Assembly: GCA_965366625.1 (NCBI GenBank) | Contig: CBDUGP010000018.1 | Span: 38,992-102,991, forward strand | DNA from: JAUIJL01 sp965366625 | GTDB taxonomy: Bacteria > Acidobacteriota > Thermoanaerobaculia > Multivoradales > J023 | Length of the DNA stretch: 64,000 nt | Reading direction: 5' to 3' | Shown here: positions 6,746 through 14,481 of the stretch, in pieces | Layout: the number at the start of each line of letters is the position of its first letter | Numbering within the stretch: the stretch's first letter is position 1 | The notes under the pieces: generated by a model | Told to the model about the DNA's origin: nothing | The model's database searches: none | What the model saw: only the letters and a program-made list of their open reading frames with translations | Position numbers and translations under genes: made by a program

Positions 6746-9487
6746 ATGACCCGTAAGCGTATCTATTCCTTCACTTTAACGACCTTGGCAGCCTGCGTCG
6801 TGGTGGCCGGGCTGGGCTGCTCTCGGCAAGAGGCTTCCCTATTCGATAAGAAGGTTCTGGAACGTTGGATCACCGAAGAGCCCACCGGTGAGAAGGCGCA
6901 AATCTTCGATGAATATGAGGTCTTTACCTGGCGGTTCAAGACCGAGCAGGACATCGAGCCGTGGAATGCGATTCAGATCGATTGGGACTATCGGCTCACC
7001 GGCTCGGGTCTGTACATGCGGTCTCACCACCACGACCCGCAGCTCCACCGTGAAGTGGATCTAGAGGCGGAAGACCTCAGGGTGATCCGGATCGAGCATT
7101 CAGGTTTGATCGGTGAAGAGATCAAGCTTTTTTGGGCCGCGCCGAATGAGGCGTTCAGCGAGGAAAAGAGCCTTTCAGTAGACAAAGAAGATCCCGGCGA
7201 CGCCCTCAATAAAACCTACACCTTCGAAGTGGGTCGCCATCCCCATTGGAAAGGGAAAATCGGCCGCATCCGCCTCGACCCCACCTCCCAAGCCGAGCGT
7301 CGGGTCCAGCTGTTTTCCATCACGGGTTTGGATCGTCGGGTGAACGCGGATCGGCTGGCGGTGACCGTGTCGCGACCCTGGCGCATCGACTTGGATCGGG
7401 ACGTTCGCTCCGCTCTTTTCGCTCCTCCGGGGGTGCCGATCGAGCGCCGGGTAGACCTGCCGGCCGGCAGCGCCTTGCGCCTGGCCTGGGCCGTGGAGCA
7501 GGTGCGGGGTCCCGCGGTGGATTTTCGGGTCGTGGTCGAACCCGAAGGTGGCACGGCCCGGACGGTGATCGAAAGCCGGGTTGATCCCGCGGTCGGCGCC
7601 CGAAAATGGAACGACGCGAGCGTGGATCTTTCAGATTTCGAAGGCCCTTGTCGCATCCGCCTCGAAACGTCGAGCGACGAAGCGCTGGACCTTCAGCTCG
7701 GATTCCCCATGTGGGCCAATCCCGAGGTCGTCACCCCGGTGGGTGATACGCCGACACCGCCCAATGTGGTGCTGATCGTGATCGACACCCTGCGCGCCGA
7801 TCACATGTCTCTTTACGGCTACGAGCGGCAGACCTCACCTCAAATCGAGGCCTGGGCCAAACGCCGCGGGGTGGTGTTTGAAAACTCTGTGGCCTCGGCT
7901 CCATGGACCCTGCCCGCTCACGTGACCATGTTCACGGGTCTCGATCCCCTGACCCACGACGTCAATCATGGTCACCCGGCGCCGGCGTCGTTGACCATGG
8001 TCGCCGAGCGCCTGCGCGACGCGGGTTATGCCACGGCGGCGATCACCGGCGGTGCGTATTTGACCCCAAGCTACGCCATGACCCAAGGCTTTGATCGTTT
8101 CGAATACGCGTTGCTCGACGACACGGTCAAAATCGCCGAGGGTGGCAAGGATCTACCCAAGGGCATCGAAAGAGCGCTGAGTTACGTTTCGGAGCAAGCC
8201 ACACGACCGTTTTTCCTCTTCTTCCACACCTACGCGGTGCATGCGCCCTACGACGCCCACGAGCCATGGTTTTCCGAATGGCATCAATTGGAGCCACGGG
8301 GCCAGGGGGTCCAACAGGTGCGCACCACGCCGCTCACCCCCCATGATGAAGATGGCTGGCGACAAGAGTCGAAGTTCATGGAGCGGTTGAAAGAGCCGCC
8401 GCTGCCGGAGTGGGAGGATCTGAGGGACGATCGGTTGCAGTTGGCTACCGATCTTTACGATAGCGGCATTGCCTACGCCGACGCCCAGATCGGGCGCTTG
8501 CTCGACCGCCTACAAGAACTCGGCTTGGAAGACGACACCCTGGTGATCCTGACCTCCGATCACGGCGAGGCCTTGGGCGAGAAGGGGTTGGCCGGCCACA
8601 GTCAGCTCTACGAACTCAACCTGATGGTGCCACTGGTGATCGCCCTGCCCGATGCCTCCGGAGCGGGCAGTCGGGTGAAGACGCAGGTTCGCCAGATGGA
8701 TATCGCGCCCACCGTGCACCAAGTCGCGGGTTTGAAGGTCGATCAGCCGTTGGACGGTCAAAGCTTGTTGCCGCTGATCGAGGACCCGTCGGCGGAATTT
8801 CCCGGCGTCGCCCGGAGCTACGGCGGTTCCGCCAACGCAGGCATCTCGTTGCGGGTCAACAACCGCTGGAAATACGTCTACCAGCACTCGAGCTGGCCGC
8901 CGCTGCACGATCAGCGGCAGCTTTTCGACCTCACCTCGGACCCCGAGGAAGAGAATAATCTGGCGGCGGAGTCCGAGCGCGAGGCCGCGTTCTTCAATCA
9001 AGTGTACGAAGGGTATAAGGCGGATAGCCGCAACTTCCGCTTGGAGATTCACAATACGAGTGCGGAAACTCTGAGGGTCAGTCTGCGCGGCAAGGTGGCC
9101 CACGCCTTTCAAGTGAAGGGATTCCAAATCGAGGCGGATCGGGCTTCGTGGAGTAAAGGCGAGGCGCGGCTGCTGGTACCCACGGGTGAGTCGGAAGTGT
9201 TCTATTTGGAAGGCGTGCCCCAGGGCGAGATGCACATTTTGGTGACCTTCGAAGAAGATCCGAGCAAGGCGGGTTTTTCCCGCGTGCTCGACGTTGCCGA
9301 GATGATCGAGAACCCTTTCTCGGCGGTTTTCTTCGGCAAGGAGTGGCGGTTCGAAGCCTCGGCGGACGAAAGTCGAACCCGGGTGAGCATCTCCTGGCAC
9401 GGTGAACCCCCGGGTGAGCTGGGCTCTGGGGAAATCGATCCCGAACTCAAGGAACAACTACTGGCCCTGGGTTACGTCGGAGGTTGA
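6746..9487 (+). CDS. sulfatase-superfamily lipoprotein, paralogue 2 (Thr nucleophile)
   Basis: 913 residues from the ATG at 6746; a longer in-frame reading from 6611 adds 45 residues with no signal character, while the ATG gives a clean lipoprotein signal ending VVAGLGC. It is colinear with the preceding gene: same N-terminal domain (LFWA, RIRLDPT blocks), same hydrolase fold (VVLIVIDTLRAD, PWTLPAHVT with Thr near residue 388, TSDHGEALGE), same C-terminal beta-rich region and a final LLALGYVGG. The pair is an evident tandem duplication that has diverged. It probably sits on a membrane face outside the cytoplasm and hydrolyses or transfers a phosphate- or sulfate-type group. Upstream of an SGNH protein by only a few bases, so likely one transcript. 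Confidence 0.87.
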   Translation: MTRKRIYSFTLTTLAACVVVAGLGCSRQEASLFDKKVLERWITEEPTGEKAQIFDEYEVFTWRFKTEQDIEPWNAIQIDWDYRLTGSGLYMRSHHHDPQLHREVDLEAEDLRVIRIEHSGLIGEEIKLFWAAPNEAFSEEKSLSVDKEDPGDALNKTYTFEVGRHPHWKGKIGRIRLDPTSQAERRVQLFSITGLDRRVNADRLAVTVSRPWRIDLDRDVRSALFAPPGVPIERRVDLPAGSALRLAWAVEQVRGPAVDFRVVVEPEGGTARTVIESRVDPAVGARKWNDASVDLSDFEGPCRIRLETSSDEALDLQLGFPMWANPEVVTPVGDTPTPPNVVLIVIDTLRADHMSLYGYERQTSPQIEAWAKRRGVVFENSVASAPWTLPAHVTMFTGLDPLTHDVNHGHPAPASLTMVAERLRDAGYATAAITGGAYLTPSYAMTQGFDRFEYALLDDTVKIAEGGKDLPKGIERALSYVSEQATRPFFLFFHTYAVHAPYDAHEPWFSEWHQLEPRGQGVQQVRTTPLTPHDEDGWRQESKFMERLKEPPLPEWEDLRDDRLQLATDLYDSGIAYADAQIGRLLDRLQELGLEDDTLVILTSDHGEALGEKGLAGHSQLYELNLMVPLVIALPDASGAGSRVKTQVRQMDIAPTVHQVAGLKVDQPLDGQSLLPLIEDPSAEFPGVARSYGGSANAGISLRVNNRWKYVYQHSSWPPLHDQRQLFDLTSDPEEENNLAAESEREAAFFNQVYEGYKADSRNFRLEIHNTSAETLRVSLRGKVAHAFQVKGFQIEADRASWSKGEARLLVPTGESEVFYLEGVPQGEMHILVTFEEDPSKAGFSRVLDVAEMIENPFSAVFFGKEWRFEASADESRTRVSISWHGEPPGELGSGEIDPELKEQLLALGYVGG

Positions 9488-9490
9488 TTC

Positions 9491-10606
9491 GTGGCTCCGT
9501 GGAGACTCTTTACCGACCTGATTCTGGCAGCGATGTTGGTGGTGTCGGCCGATGCCGCCCTTTTTCACGGTGGGCTCTACTTTCAGCTCTTGCAGCCGAG
9601 TTCATATTCGGGGCAGATCGAGTCGTCGTCGCGCCGCTTCCACGCAACCCTAAAGGCGTTCCCGGACGATCCCCGAATCGTCATCATGGGTGATTCCACC
9701 GCCGGCTCTTGTGTCAACGAAAAGCAGCTGGATCAATATCTCGATGCCCGTGGGCTCGATGTCTACGGCATCAATCTTTCCCAAGGCGGATCGACATCTC
9801 GGTCCTGGTACCACCTGATCGCCAACGAGCAGATTTTTGCGGAGAATACCCGGGCCGTGGTGGTGGGCATTCATCCCACGGCGTTGATGGAATTCGATCT
9901 GCTGAAACCCGATGTCGACATCCTCAAAACAAGGATTTCCCTCGGCGACCTCAAAACGATGGTCCAGGGCTACGCAGGCCTAGAGACTCGGCTCGAAATT
10001 GCATCGGGCGTTATCTACCGTCTCCCGTGGTTTCGCGACGATGTTCGGGAGCTGTTGAAGAATCCTGCGGAACGTCTTCGGATCGTCAGGGAGAATCGAG
10101 AAAGCGAAGCGCGATTTGAGCGCGGTTGGCGCCGGCAAGTGCTGTCGGATCGCACCTTGTCGTCCGCTCGGTTGGGGCCCGACGGCAAGTTGGTGACCCA
10201 AGGGCTGGCGCCTTTTATCGCCCGGGATCCCATGTTGCAGGATGCCCTGGCCCAGCAGATTTCCCGGCGCGGAACTGAGCGACGGCGCCCGATTCAATTG
10301 GATCCATTGAAGAAGGACCTGTTGCGTCGTCTGGTGGAGTTGCTCGATGCCCGGGGCATCACCACGGTCTTCGCCGTCACTCCCGAGAATGCTTTCCCAT
10401 TCGCTGGGCACGATGTTCAAGACCTTGAGCAAACCTTTGAAAAGCTCAAAGCCGAGGGCCTGGATGTGGTCTTTTTTCACGATACCGAAATGCTCGAAAA
10501 GATCGAGGATCCCACTTACTTCCGCGACCAGCTCCACGTCAATGCGGCCGGAGCCGCCCTCTACACCGAGGCGTTGGCGGATTTTTTGGCGCCGATCCTG
10601 AGGTGA
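9491..10606 (+). CDS. membrane-anchored SGNH-like hydrolase/acetyltransferase 1
   Basis: 371 residues with one N-terminal hydrophobic anchor (about 7-28) and an SGNH fold: GDS at residues 67-69 (nucleophile S69) and D346-x-x-H349 near the C-terminus. SGNH proteins with an N-terminal anchor next to an MBOAT gene often form alginate-type O-acetylation pairs (AlgI with AlgJ/AlgX), and an MBOAT lies directly downstream on the other strand. The start is GTG at 9491, with GGAGG 5 bases upstream overlapping the preceding stop region. Hydrolase versus acetyltransferase cannot be settled from sequence. Confidence 0.75.
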   Translation: MAPWRLFTDLILAAMLVVSADAALFHGGLYFQLLQPSSYSGQIESSSRRFHATLKAFPDDPRIVIMGDSTAGSCVNEKQLDQYLDARGLDVYGINLSQGGSTSRSWYHLIANEQIFAENTRAVVVGIHPTALMEFDLLKPDVDILKTRISLGDLKTMVQGYAGLETRLEIASGVIYRLPWFRDDVRELLKNPAERLRIVRENRESEARFERGWRRQVLSDRTLSSARLGPDGKLVTQGLAPFIARDPMLQDALAQQISRRGTERRRPIQLDPLKKDLLRRLVELLDARGITTVFAVTPENAFPFAGHDVQDLEQTFEKLKAEGLDVVFFHDTEMLEKIEDPTYFRDQLHVNAAGAALYTEALADFLAPILR

Positions 10607-10611
10607 GCCTT

Positions 10612-10646
10612 TGATCAGCAGGGTCTGATCAGCAGGGTCTGATCAG
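10612..10646. repeat. 14-bp tandem repeat between convergent genes
   Basis: TGATCAGCAGGGTC at 10612-10625 and 10626-10639, then TGATCAG. The last copy contains the stop codon of the convergent MBOAT gene. Confidence 0.9.
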
Positions 10647-12040
10647 AATTGAAAGTAGAGGAACGGCTCCAGGTCGTTCGGTGTGAACAGCACCATGATC
10701 CAGAATCCGATTGCGATGATCGCCACTCTTACGGGCAGGGGAAGCTCGTCGAAATGCTGCACCAGATCGTATTTTTCTTGGCTGATTTGGATCAAATAAA
10801 GCAGCCCGCAGAATAGGAGCATCTTCGCTTCGGCCAGGTCCCCGCCGCCGAAGGCGAACATCTGCTGCAACATCGCCAGCGCCACCTCCAGGGAGGCAGC
10901 GCGGAAGAAGACCATGCTGAGGGTCCAGCAATGGAATGTCAGCAACACGAAAACCGGCAGGGCTAAGGGTGACGCGCTGAGCCGGTCCACCGTCGGCACC
11001 GCCGCTCGCAGGCGCTGAAATTGCCGATGCACGATCAAAAATAGGCCGTGTAGGAATCCCCACACGATGAAGGTCCAATTGGCGCCGTGCCACAAACCTC
11101 CCAGCACCATGGTGATCATCAGGTTGCGTAGAGTCTTGCTGCGGCCGTTGCGCGATCCGCCGAGGGGAATGTAGAGATAGTCCCGCAACCAGGTGGACAA
11201 ACTGATGTGCCAGCGGCGCCAAAAATCCGACATGTTGACCGCGCAATAGGGTCGCCGGAAGTTGTCGGGAAAGCGATATCCAAGGATCTGGGCCAAGCCG
11301 ATGGCCATTTCCGAATAGCCGGAAAAGTCGAAGTAGATTTGGAACGCGAAGGCGTAAGCACTGACCCATAGGTCACCGCTGGAAAAGGCGTCGGGGTTGG
11401 CATGGACTTGATCCACCACCCGAGCCAGGTTGTCCGCCAACACCAACTTCTTGAACAGGCCGACGAAGAAGAGCTTGAGCCCCAATCGAATCTCTTCGGG
11501 CCGCCGGGGCGTGTTTTCGCTCAGCTGGGGCAGGAAGTCGACCGCTCGCACGATCGGGCCGGCGACCAGTTGAGGGAAGAAGGAAACGAAGAGGGCGAAA
11601 TCCACGAAGTCACGTGCCGTGCCGGTTTTTCTCCGGTAGACGTCGATCGTGTAGCTCATGCTCTGGAAGGTGTAGAAGGAGATTCCCACCGGCAGCAAAA
11701 GCTCGTGGATGGGCAGATGGAGGCCCAAATATTCGGTCAGGCTGTGGCTGAAGAAGTTGTAGTACTTGAAGACCGCCAGGATGCCGAGATTGGTGCTCAG
11801 GCTGAGGATCAAGAAGAATTTTCGCCGAGCCTGGGTCTCGGCTTTTTCGATCCACCCTGCGGCGAGGTAGTCGACCAAGGTGGAAGCGGCGATCAGCAGG
11901 GCGTAACGCGCGTTCCAGCTGCTGTAAAAAAGATAGCTGGCGACCAGCAGGATCCACCGTCGGGCCGGGATCGGCGCCAGGCGGTGCAGAATCACCACCG
12001 CGCAGAAGAAAATCAGGAAGGTGTAGGAATGGAAAAGCAC
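10643..12040 (-). CDS. MBOAT-family membrane O-acyltransferase (AlgI-like)
   Basis: 465 residues, about ten hydrophobic segments, with the standard family N-terminus MLFHSYTFLIFF and the active-site block LWHGANWTFIVWGFLHG carrying the conserved His. AlgI/DltB-type MBOATs move an acyl group (usually acetyl) across the inner membrane for transfer to a polysaccharide or teichoic acid by a periplasmic partner. GTG start at 12040, five bases after the stop of the upstream SGNH gene on the same strand, so these two form an operon. Substrate not deducible; the surrounding SGNH and glycan-type genes suggest O-acetylation of a surface glycan. Confidence 0.92.
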   Translation of the reverse strand: MLFHSYTFLIFFCAVVILHRLAPIPARRWILLVASYLFYSSWNARYALLIAASTLVDYLAAGWIEKAETQARRKFFLILSLSTNLGILAVFKYYNFFSHSLTEYLGLHLPIHELLLPVGISFYTFQSMSYTIDVYRRKTGTARDFVDFALFVSFFPQLVAGPIVRAVDFLPQLSENTPRRPEEIRLGLKLFFVGLFKKLVLADNLARVVDQVHANPDAFSSGDLWVSAYAFAFQIYFDFSGYSEMAIGLAQILGYRFPDNFRRPYCAVNMSDFWRRWHISLSTWLRDYLYIPLGGSRNGRSKTLRNLMITMVLGGLWHGANWTFIVWGFLHGLFLIVHRQFQRLRAAVPTVDRLSASPLALPVFVLLTFHCWTLSMVFFRAASLEVALAMLQQMFAFGGGDLAEAKMLLFCGLLYLIQISQEKYDLVQHFDELPLPVRVAIIAIGFWIMVLFTPNDLEPFLYFQF

Positions 12041-12045
12041 GGTAT

Positions 12046-13395
12046 CTAAGAGTCGGAAAGGTCGGAGCCCGTGGGGTCGGAGTCCGAAGGGCTGGGGCTC
12101 GTGGTGCTGGGGTTCGTGGTGCTGGGGCTCCTCGGCTCGAGGGTCGGAGACGGGCTACCGCTGATACGGGCCGGCTTGCCCATCAGGTCGCGCACCGCAC
12201 GGTCCAGGATATCTGCCACGAACTCGTGGGTTTCGAGATTGAAGTGGCCTTCCAAATAGGGATTGATCAGGTCGAACGACTCGTTGAATGGTTGCAATAG
12301 GCTGACCACGGGAACGGGCTCATCTTGCAACAGCTCGGCGATCCGCCGATCAGCATAATCCGCGTCGGCGGCGAACGGAACCCGGGGGCTCCAGGCGGTC
12401 CAATAGGGTCCGAGCTGGCGAATGTGAGGCACCACCAACACCATCATTTGCGCTCCAGATGCCTTGACCTTGCGGTAGATCGAGAGAATGCCCTGCTCGG
12501 TGGCGCTCCATCCCTCCTGAATCATCGGCAGTTGTTCGTCGTGGGGCGAGAAGATATTCATCAAGAAGAGGGGTTGATTAAAACCCTCCGGCAGTCCGAG
12601 TTCCAAACAGCGTTGCTCCACCCAGGCCAGTCGCTCGGCGTCGTTGAGGAAGAAGCGCTCTCGACCCCATGCTCCCCATCGGGATTGAAGAATGTGAGTC
12701 GAGTATCTGCCGATCGCCAGGTTGCGGCGAATCCAGCTGGTGATGGGATTGAGATAAGTGATGCTTTGGAAATCGTCGTCGGGGTCGAAATAAGGCCGGT
12801 AGGTGTCTTGCAAGCTCGACATATAAGCGGCCGACATGCTGTTGTTGACGATGTCGTTGAGGGGGAAGACCTGCAAAATGACCAAGTCCGGCTCGTAGGC
12901 CAAGCCGAATTTTTCCAAAGTGATGAACTCTTGGGCGGTGCCGTAGTCGCCCATACCCAAATTCTGAACCTCCCAATATTCTTTGGGATCATCGTTCAGC
13001 AGATCTTTGAGCTGAATGGCGAAGGTCTTGTGCAGCTCAACTTGGGCGGCCTCCGCAAAGGAATCGCCGATCAGCACGATTCTTTTCAAAGGTAGACCGC
13101 GGGTCTCCCGGGTATGGGGCAGGTCGCGAAAGCCCTGTGAGTTGACCTCGAAGCGGATCAAACCGTAGTCGCGACGGCGATAATTGACCGAGTCGGGGTT
13201 GCCCGTCCACCCTAGATCCGGCTCATACGCGCGCATCGGGCTGCGAAAGAACGGCGGCGCAACGATCCGCATCACCACCTCTGCACAGCCCAACCCAATT
13301 CCAATACCCATCAGTGAGAGTAGGAGCTTGGCCAGGGCCGCTCGCAGGCCTACTTTCAGCGAGTCGTCCTGCTTGTCGTCCAGCTTGTCGTCCAT
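12046..13395 (-). CDS. membrane-anchored SGNH-like protein 2, Ser/Thr/Pro-rich tail
   Basis: 449 residues from the ATG at 13395; an in-frame extension to 13515 would add a leader without signal features and would read through an upstream promoter region. A hydrophobic anchor at about 20-45 precedes the SGNH core: IGDSFAE with S112 as nucleophile, NLGMGDYG, a Asn-containing block FPLNDIVNN, and an EGHFN segment that may supply the His. The last ~45 residues are low-complexity Ser/Thr/Pro/Asp, partly built from 15-bp DNA repeats at 12091-12135. It precedes the MBOAT gene in a two-gene operon, so it is the best candidate for the periplasmic O-acetyltransferase partner. Confidence 0.78.
   Translation of the reverse strand: MDDKLDDKQDDSLKVGLRAALAKLLLSLMGIGIGLGCAEVVMRIVAPPFFRSPMRAYEPDLGWTGNPDSVNYRRRDYGLIRFEVNSQGFRDLPHTRETRGLPLKRIVLIGDSFAEAAQVELHKTFAIQLKDLLNDDPKEYWEVQNLGMGDYGTAQEFITLEKFGLAYEPDLVILQVFPLNDIVNNSMSAAYMSSLQDTYRPYFDPDDDFQSITYLNPITSWIRRNLAIGRYSTHILQSRWGAWGRERFFLNDAERLAWVEQRCLELGLPEGFNQPLFLMNIFSPHDEQLPMIQEGWSATEQGILSIYRKVKASGAQMMVLVVPHIRQLGPYWTAWSPRVPFAADADYADRRIAELLQDEPVPVVSLLQPFNESFDLINPYLEGHFNLETHEFVADILDRAVRDLMGKPARISGSPSPTLEPRSPSTTNPSTTSPSPSDSDPTGSDLSDS
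12091..12135. repeat. 15-bp tandem repeat coding the SGNH tail
   Basis: Three consecutive 15-bp units beginning GCTGGGG, each a multiple of three so the frame is kept. They encode the Ser/Thr/Pro-rich C-terminus of the minus-strand SGNH protein. Confidence 0.85.
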
Positions 13396-13500
13396 GGGCG
13401 GAATATAGCTCGTCGTGAGTTGGCGTGACCAGTGCCGAGTGACCTGTAAACCCGGCCTATCGGCGGCAGATAAGAAAAATCGGAAAATTTCGGCCTGGGC

Positions 13501-13527
13501 GTAACGAAATCCCACCGAGGTCGACTA
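13501..13527 (+). promoter_or_regulatory. putative ECF-sigma promoter P1 of the secreted protein gene
   Basis: GTAACGAAATC, nine bases, then TCGACTA. The identical arrangement recurs 99 bases downstream and again, on the minus strand, between the ECF sigma and anti-sigma genes (23511-23537). Two-block spacing is right for an ECF sigma -35/-10 pair. Confidence 0.65.
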
Positions 13528-13599
13528 AGGGGGGTGACGTTGCAAAAAAGAGCCCCTGAAGAGGGTCTCGAAGAAAAAGCAAAAAAGTCGAAATTTTCG

Positions 13600-13626
13600 G
13601 TAACGAAATCGAAAGTCCATCGACTA
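13600..13626 (+). promoter_or_regulatory. putative ECF-sigma promoter P2 of the secreted protein gene
   Basis: GTAACGAAATC, nine unrelated bases, then TCGACTA. It would give a leader of roughly 60 bases before the ATG at 13697. Confidence 0.68.
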
Positions 13627-13696
13627 CAAACATATAAGCACTAGGAAGCGGCAGTCTCGGAGCCGCATCGCTACGATCAAACCAGGAGATAAGAAG

Positions 13697-14371
13697 ATGC
13701 TCAAGCGTTCCCTGATTGCCTTTGCCACACTGGCGTTGCTCGCCGGTTCCGCATTCGGCGCCACCTCGCTGTCCGTCACCGCCGACGCCGCTATGGCCGG
13801 CACCAACTTCGGCCTCGAAGTCACCTTTGACGGCGCCGGTGGCATCGCCAAAGTCGTCGACGACACCCCGGCCGACGAGAGCACCTACCGGGCTCAATTC
13901 TGGATCGACTTCTCGAACGTCACCATGGCGGACTCGACCTTCTTCGTATTCCAACGCTCGACCGACACCGACTTGTTCCGTTCCGGCCACCAACTCCTGG
14001 TGACCCGCAAGAACAACCTCTATCGTGTCTCCGGCCGCGCCGGCACCAATAATCCGACCGCTTTCCGCATCACCCCTCGCCTCAACGTCACTGATGCCTG
14101 TGGCCCGGTTCACCTCCAAATCGAGCGTACCCAGAGCCCGACCCCGGGTGTTGGCGACGGCGAGCTGACGATCACGGTCCTCGACGGTGGCACCTGCTTG
14201 GCCGACGGCACGTTCGTGAACACCACCCAATTCCACGGTAATGGTGTGAACAACTCCAACGTCAACATTGACGACCTGCACTTCGGCGCTGTCGGCAGTG
14301 TTTCGACCAGCACCACCGGTGATCTCTACCTCGACGAGTTCGCTTCTTTCCGGACCCTCTCGGCTCCGTAA
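13697..14371 (+). CDS. secreted protein, possibly lectin/LamG-like fold
   Basis: 224 residues, typical Sec signal (MLKRSLIAFATLALLAGSAFG, cleavage after AFG), no membrane segment afterwards. The mature part is Thr/Asp/Asn-rich and beta-like, with a C-terminal GDLYLDEFASFR segment that resembles the closing strand of concanavalin/LamG-like domains in secreted proteins; this fold call is inference. One Cys pair is plausible (DACGPVH and GGTCLADG). It has a strong AGGAG ribosome site, strongly C-ending codons, two predicted ECF promoters upstream and a clean hairpin terminator downstream, all of which suggest high, regulated expression as a single-gene unit. Function unknown. Confidence 0.75.
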   Translation: MLKRSLIAFATLALLAGSAFGATSLSVTADAAMAGTNFGLEVTFDGAGGIAKVVDDTPADESTYRAQFWIDFSNVTMADSTFFVFQRSTDTDLFRSGHQLLVTRKNNLYRVSGRAGTNNPTAFRITPRLNVTDACGPVHLQIERTQSPTPGVGDGELTITVLDGGTCLADGTFVNTTQFHGNGVNNSNVNIDDLHFGAVGSVSTSTTGDLYLDEFASFRTLSAP

Positions 14372-14396
14372 AGCGATCTTTCGAAGTTAGTGAACG

Positions 14397-14430
14397 GCGC
14401 CCGGCCGGCTGATGCCACCGGGCGCTTTTC
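14397..14430 (+). terminator. rho-independent terminator after the secreted protein
   Basis: Perfect 8-bp stem GCGCCCGG (14397-14404) / CCGGGCGC (14418-14425) with a 13-base loop, followed by TTTTC. Confidence 0.85.
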
Positions 14431-14481
14431 TTGTTTGATCCAGTAGACCTGCAGCTCGGCTTCTCACCACAGGACCCCTTG

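Noticed and set aside
13396..13515. Longer start for the minus-strand SGNH protein
   Set aside because: The extra 40 codons run through the region containing the divergent ECF promoter P1 and lack signal-peptide character; the ATG at 13395 puts the membrane anchor near the N-terminus.
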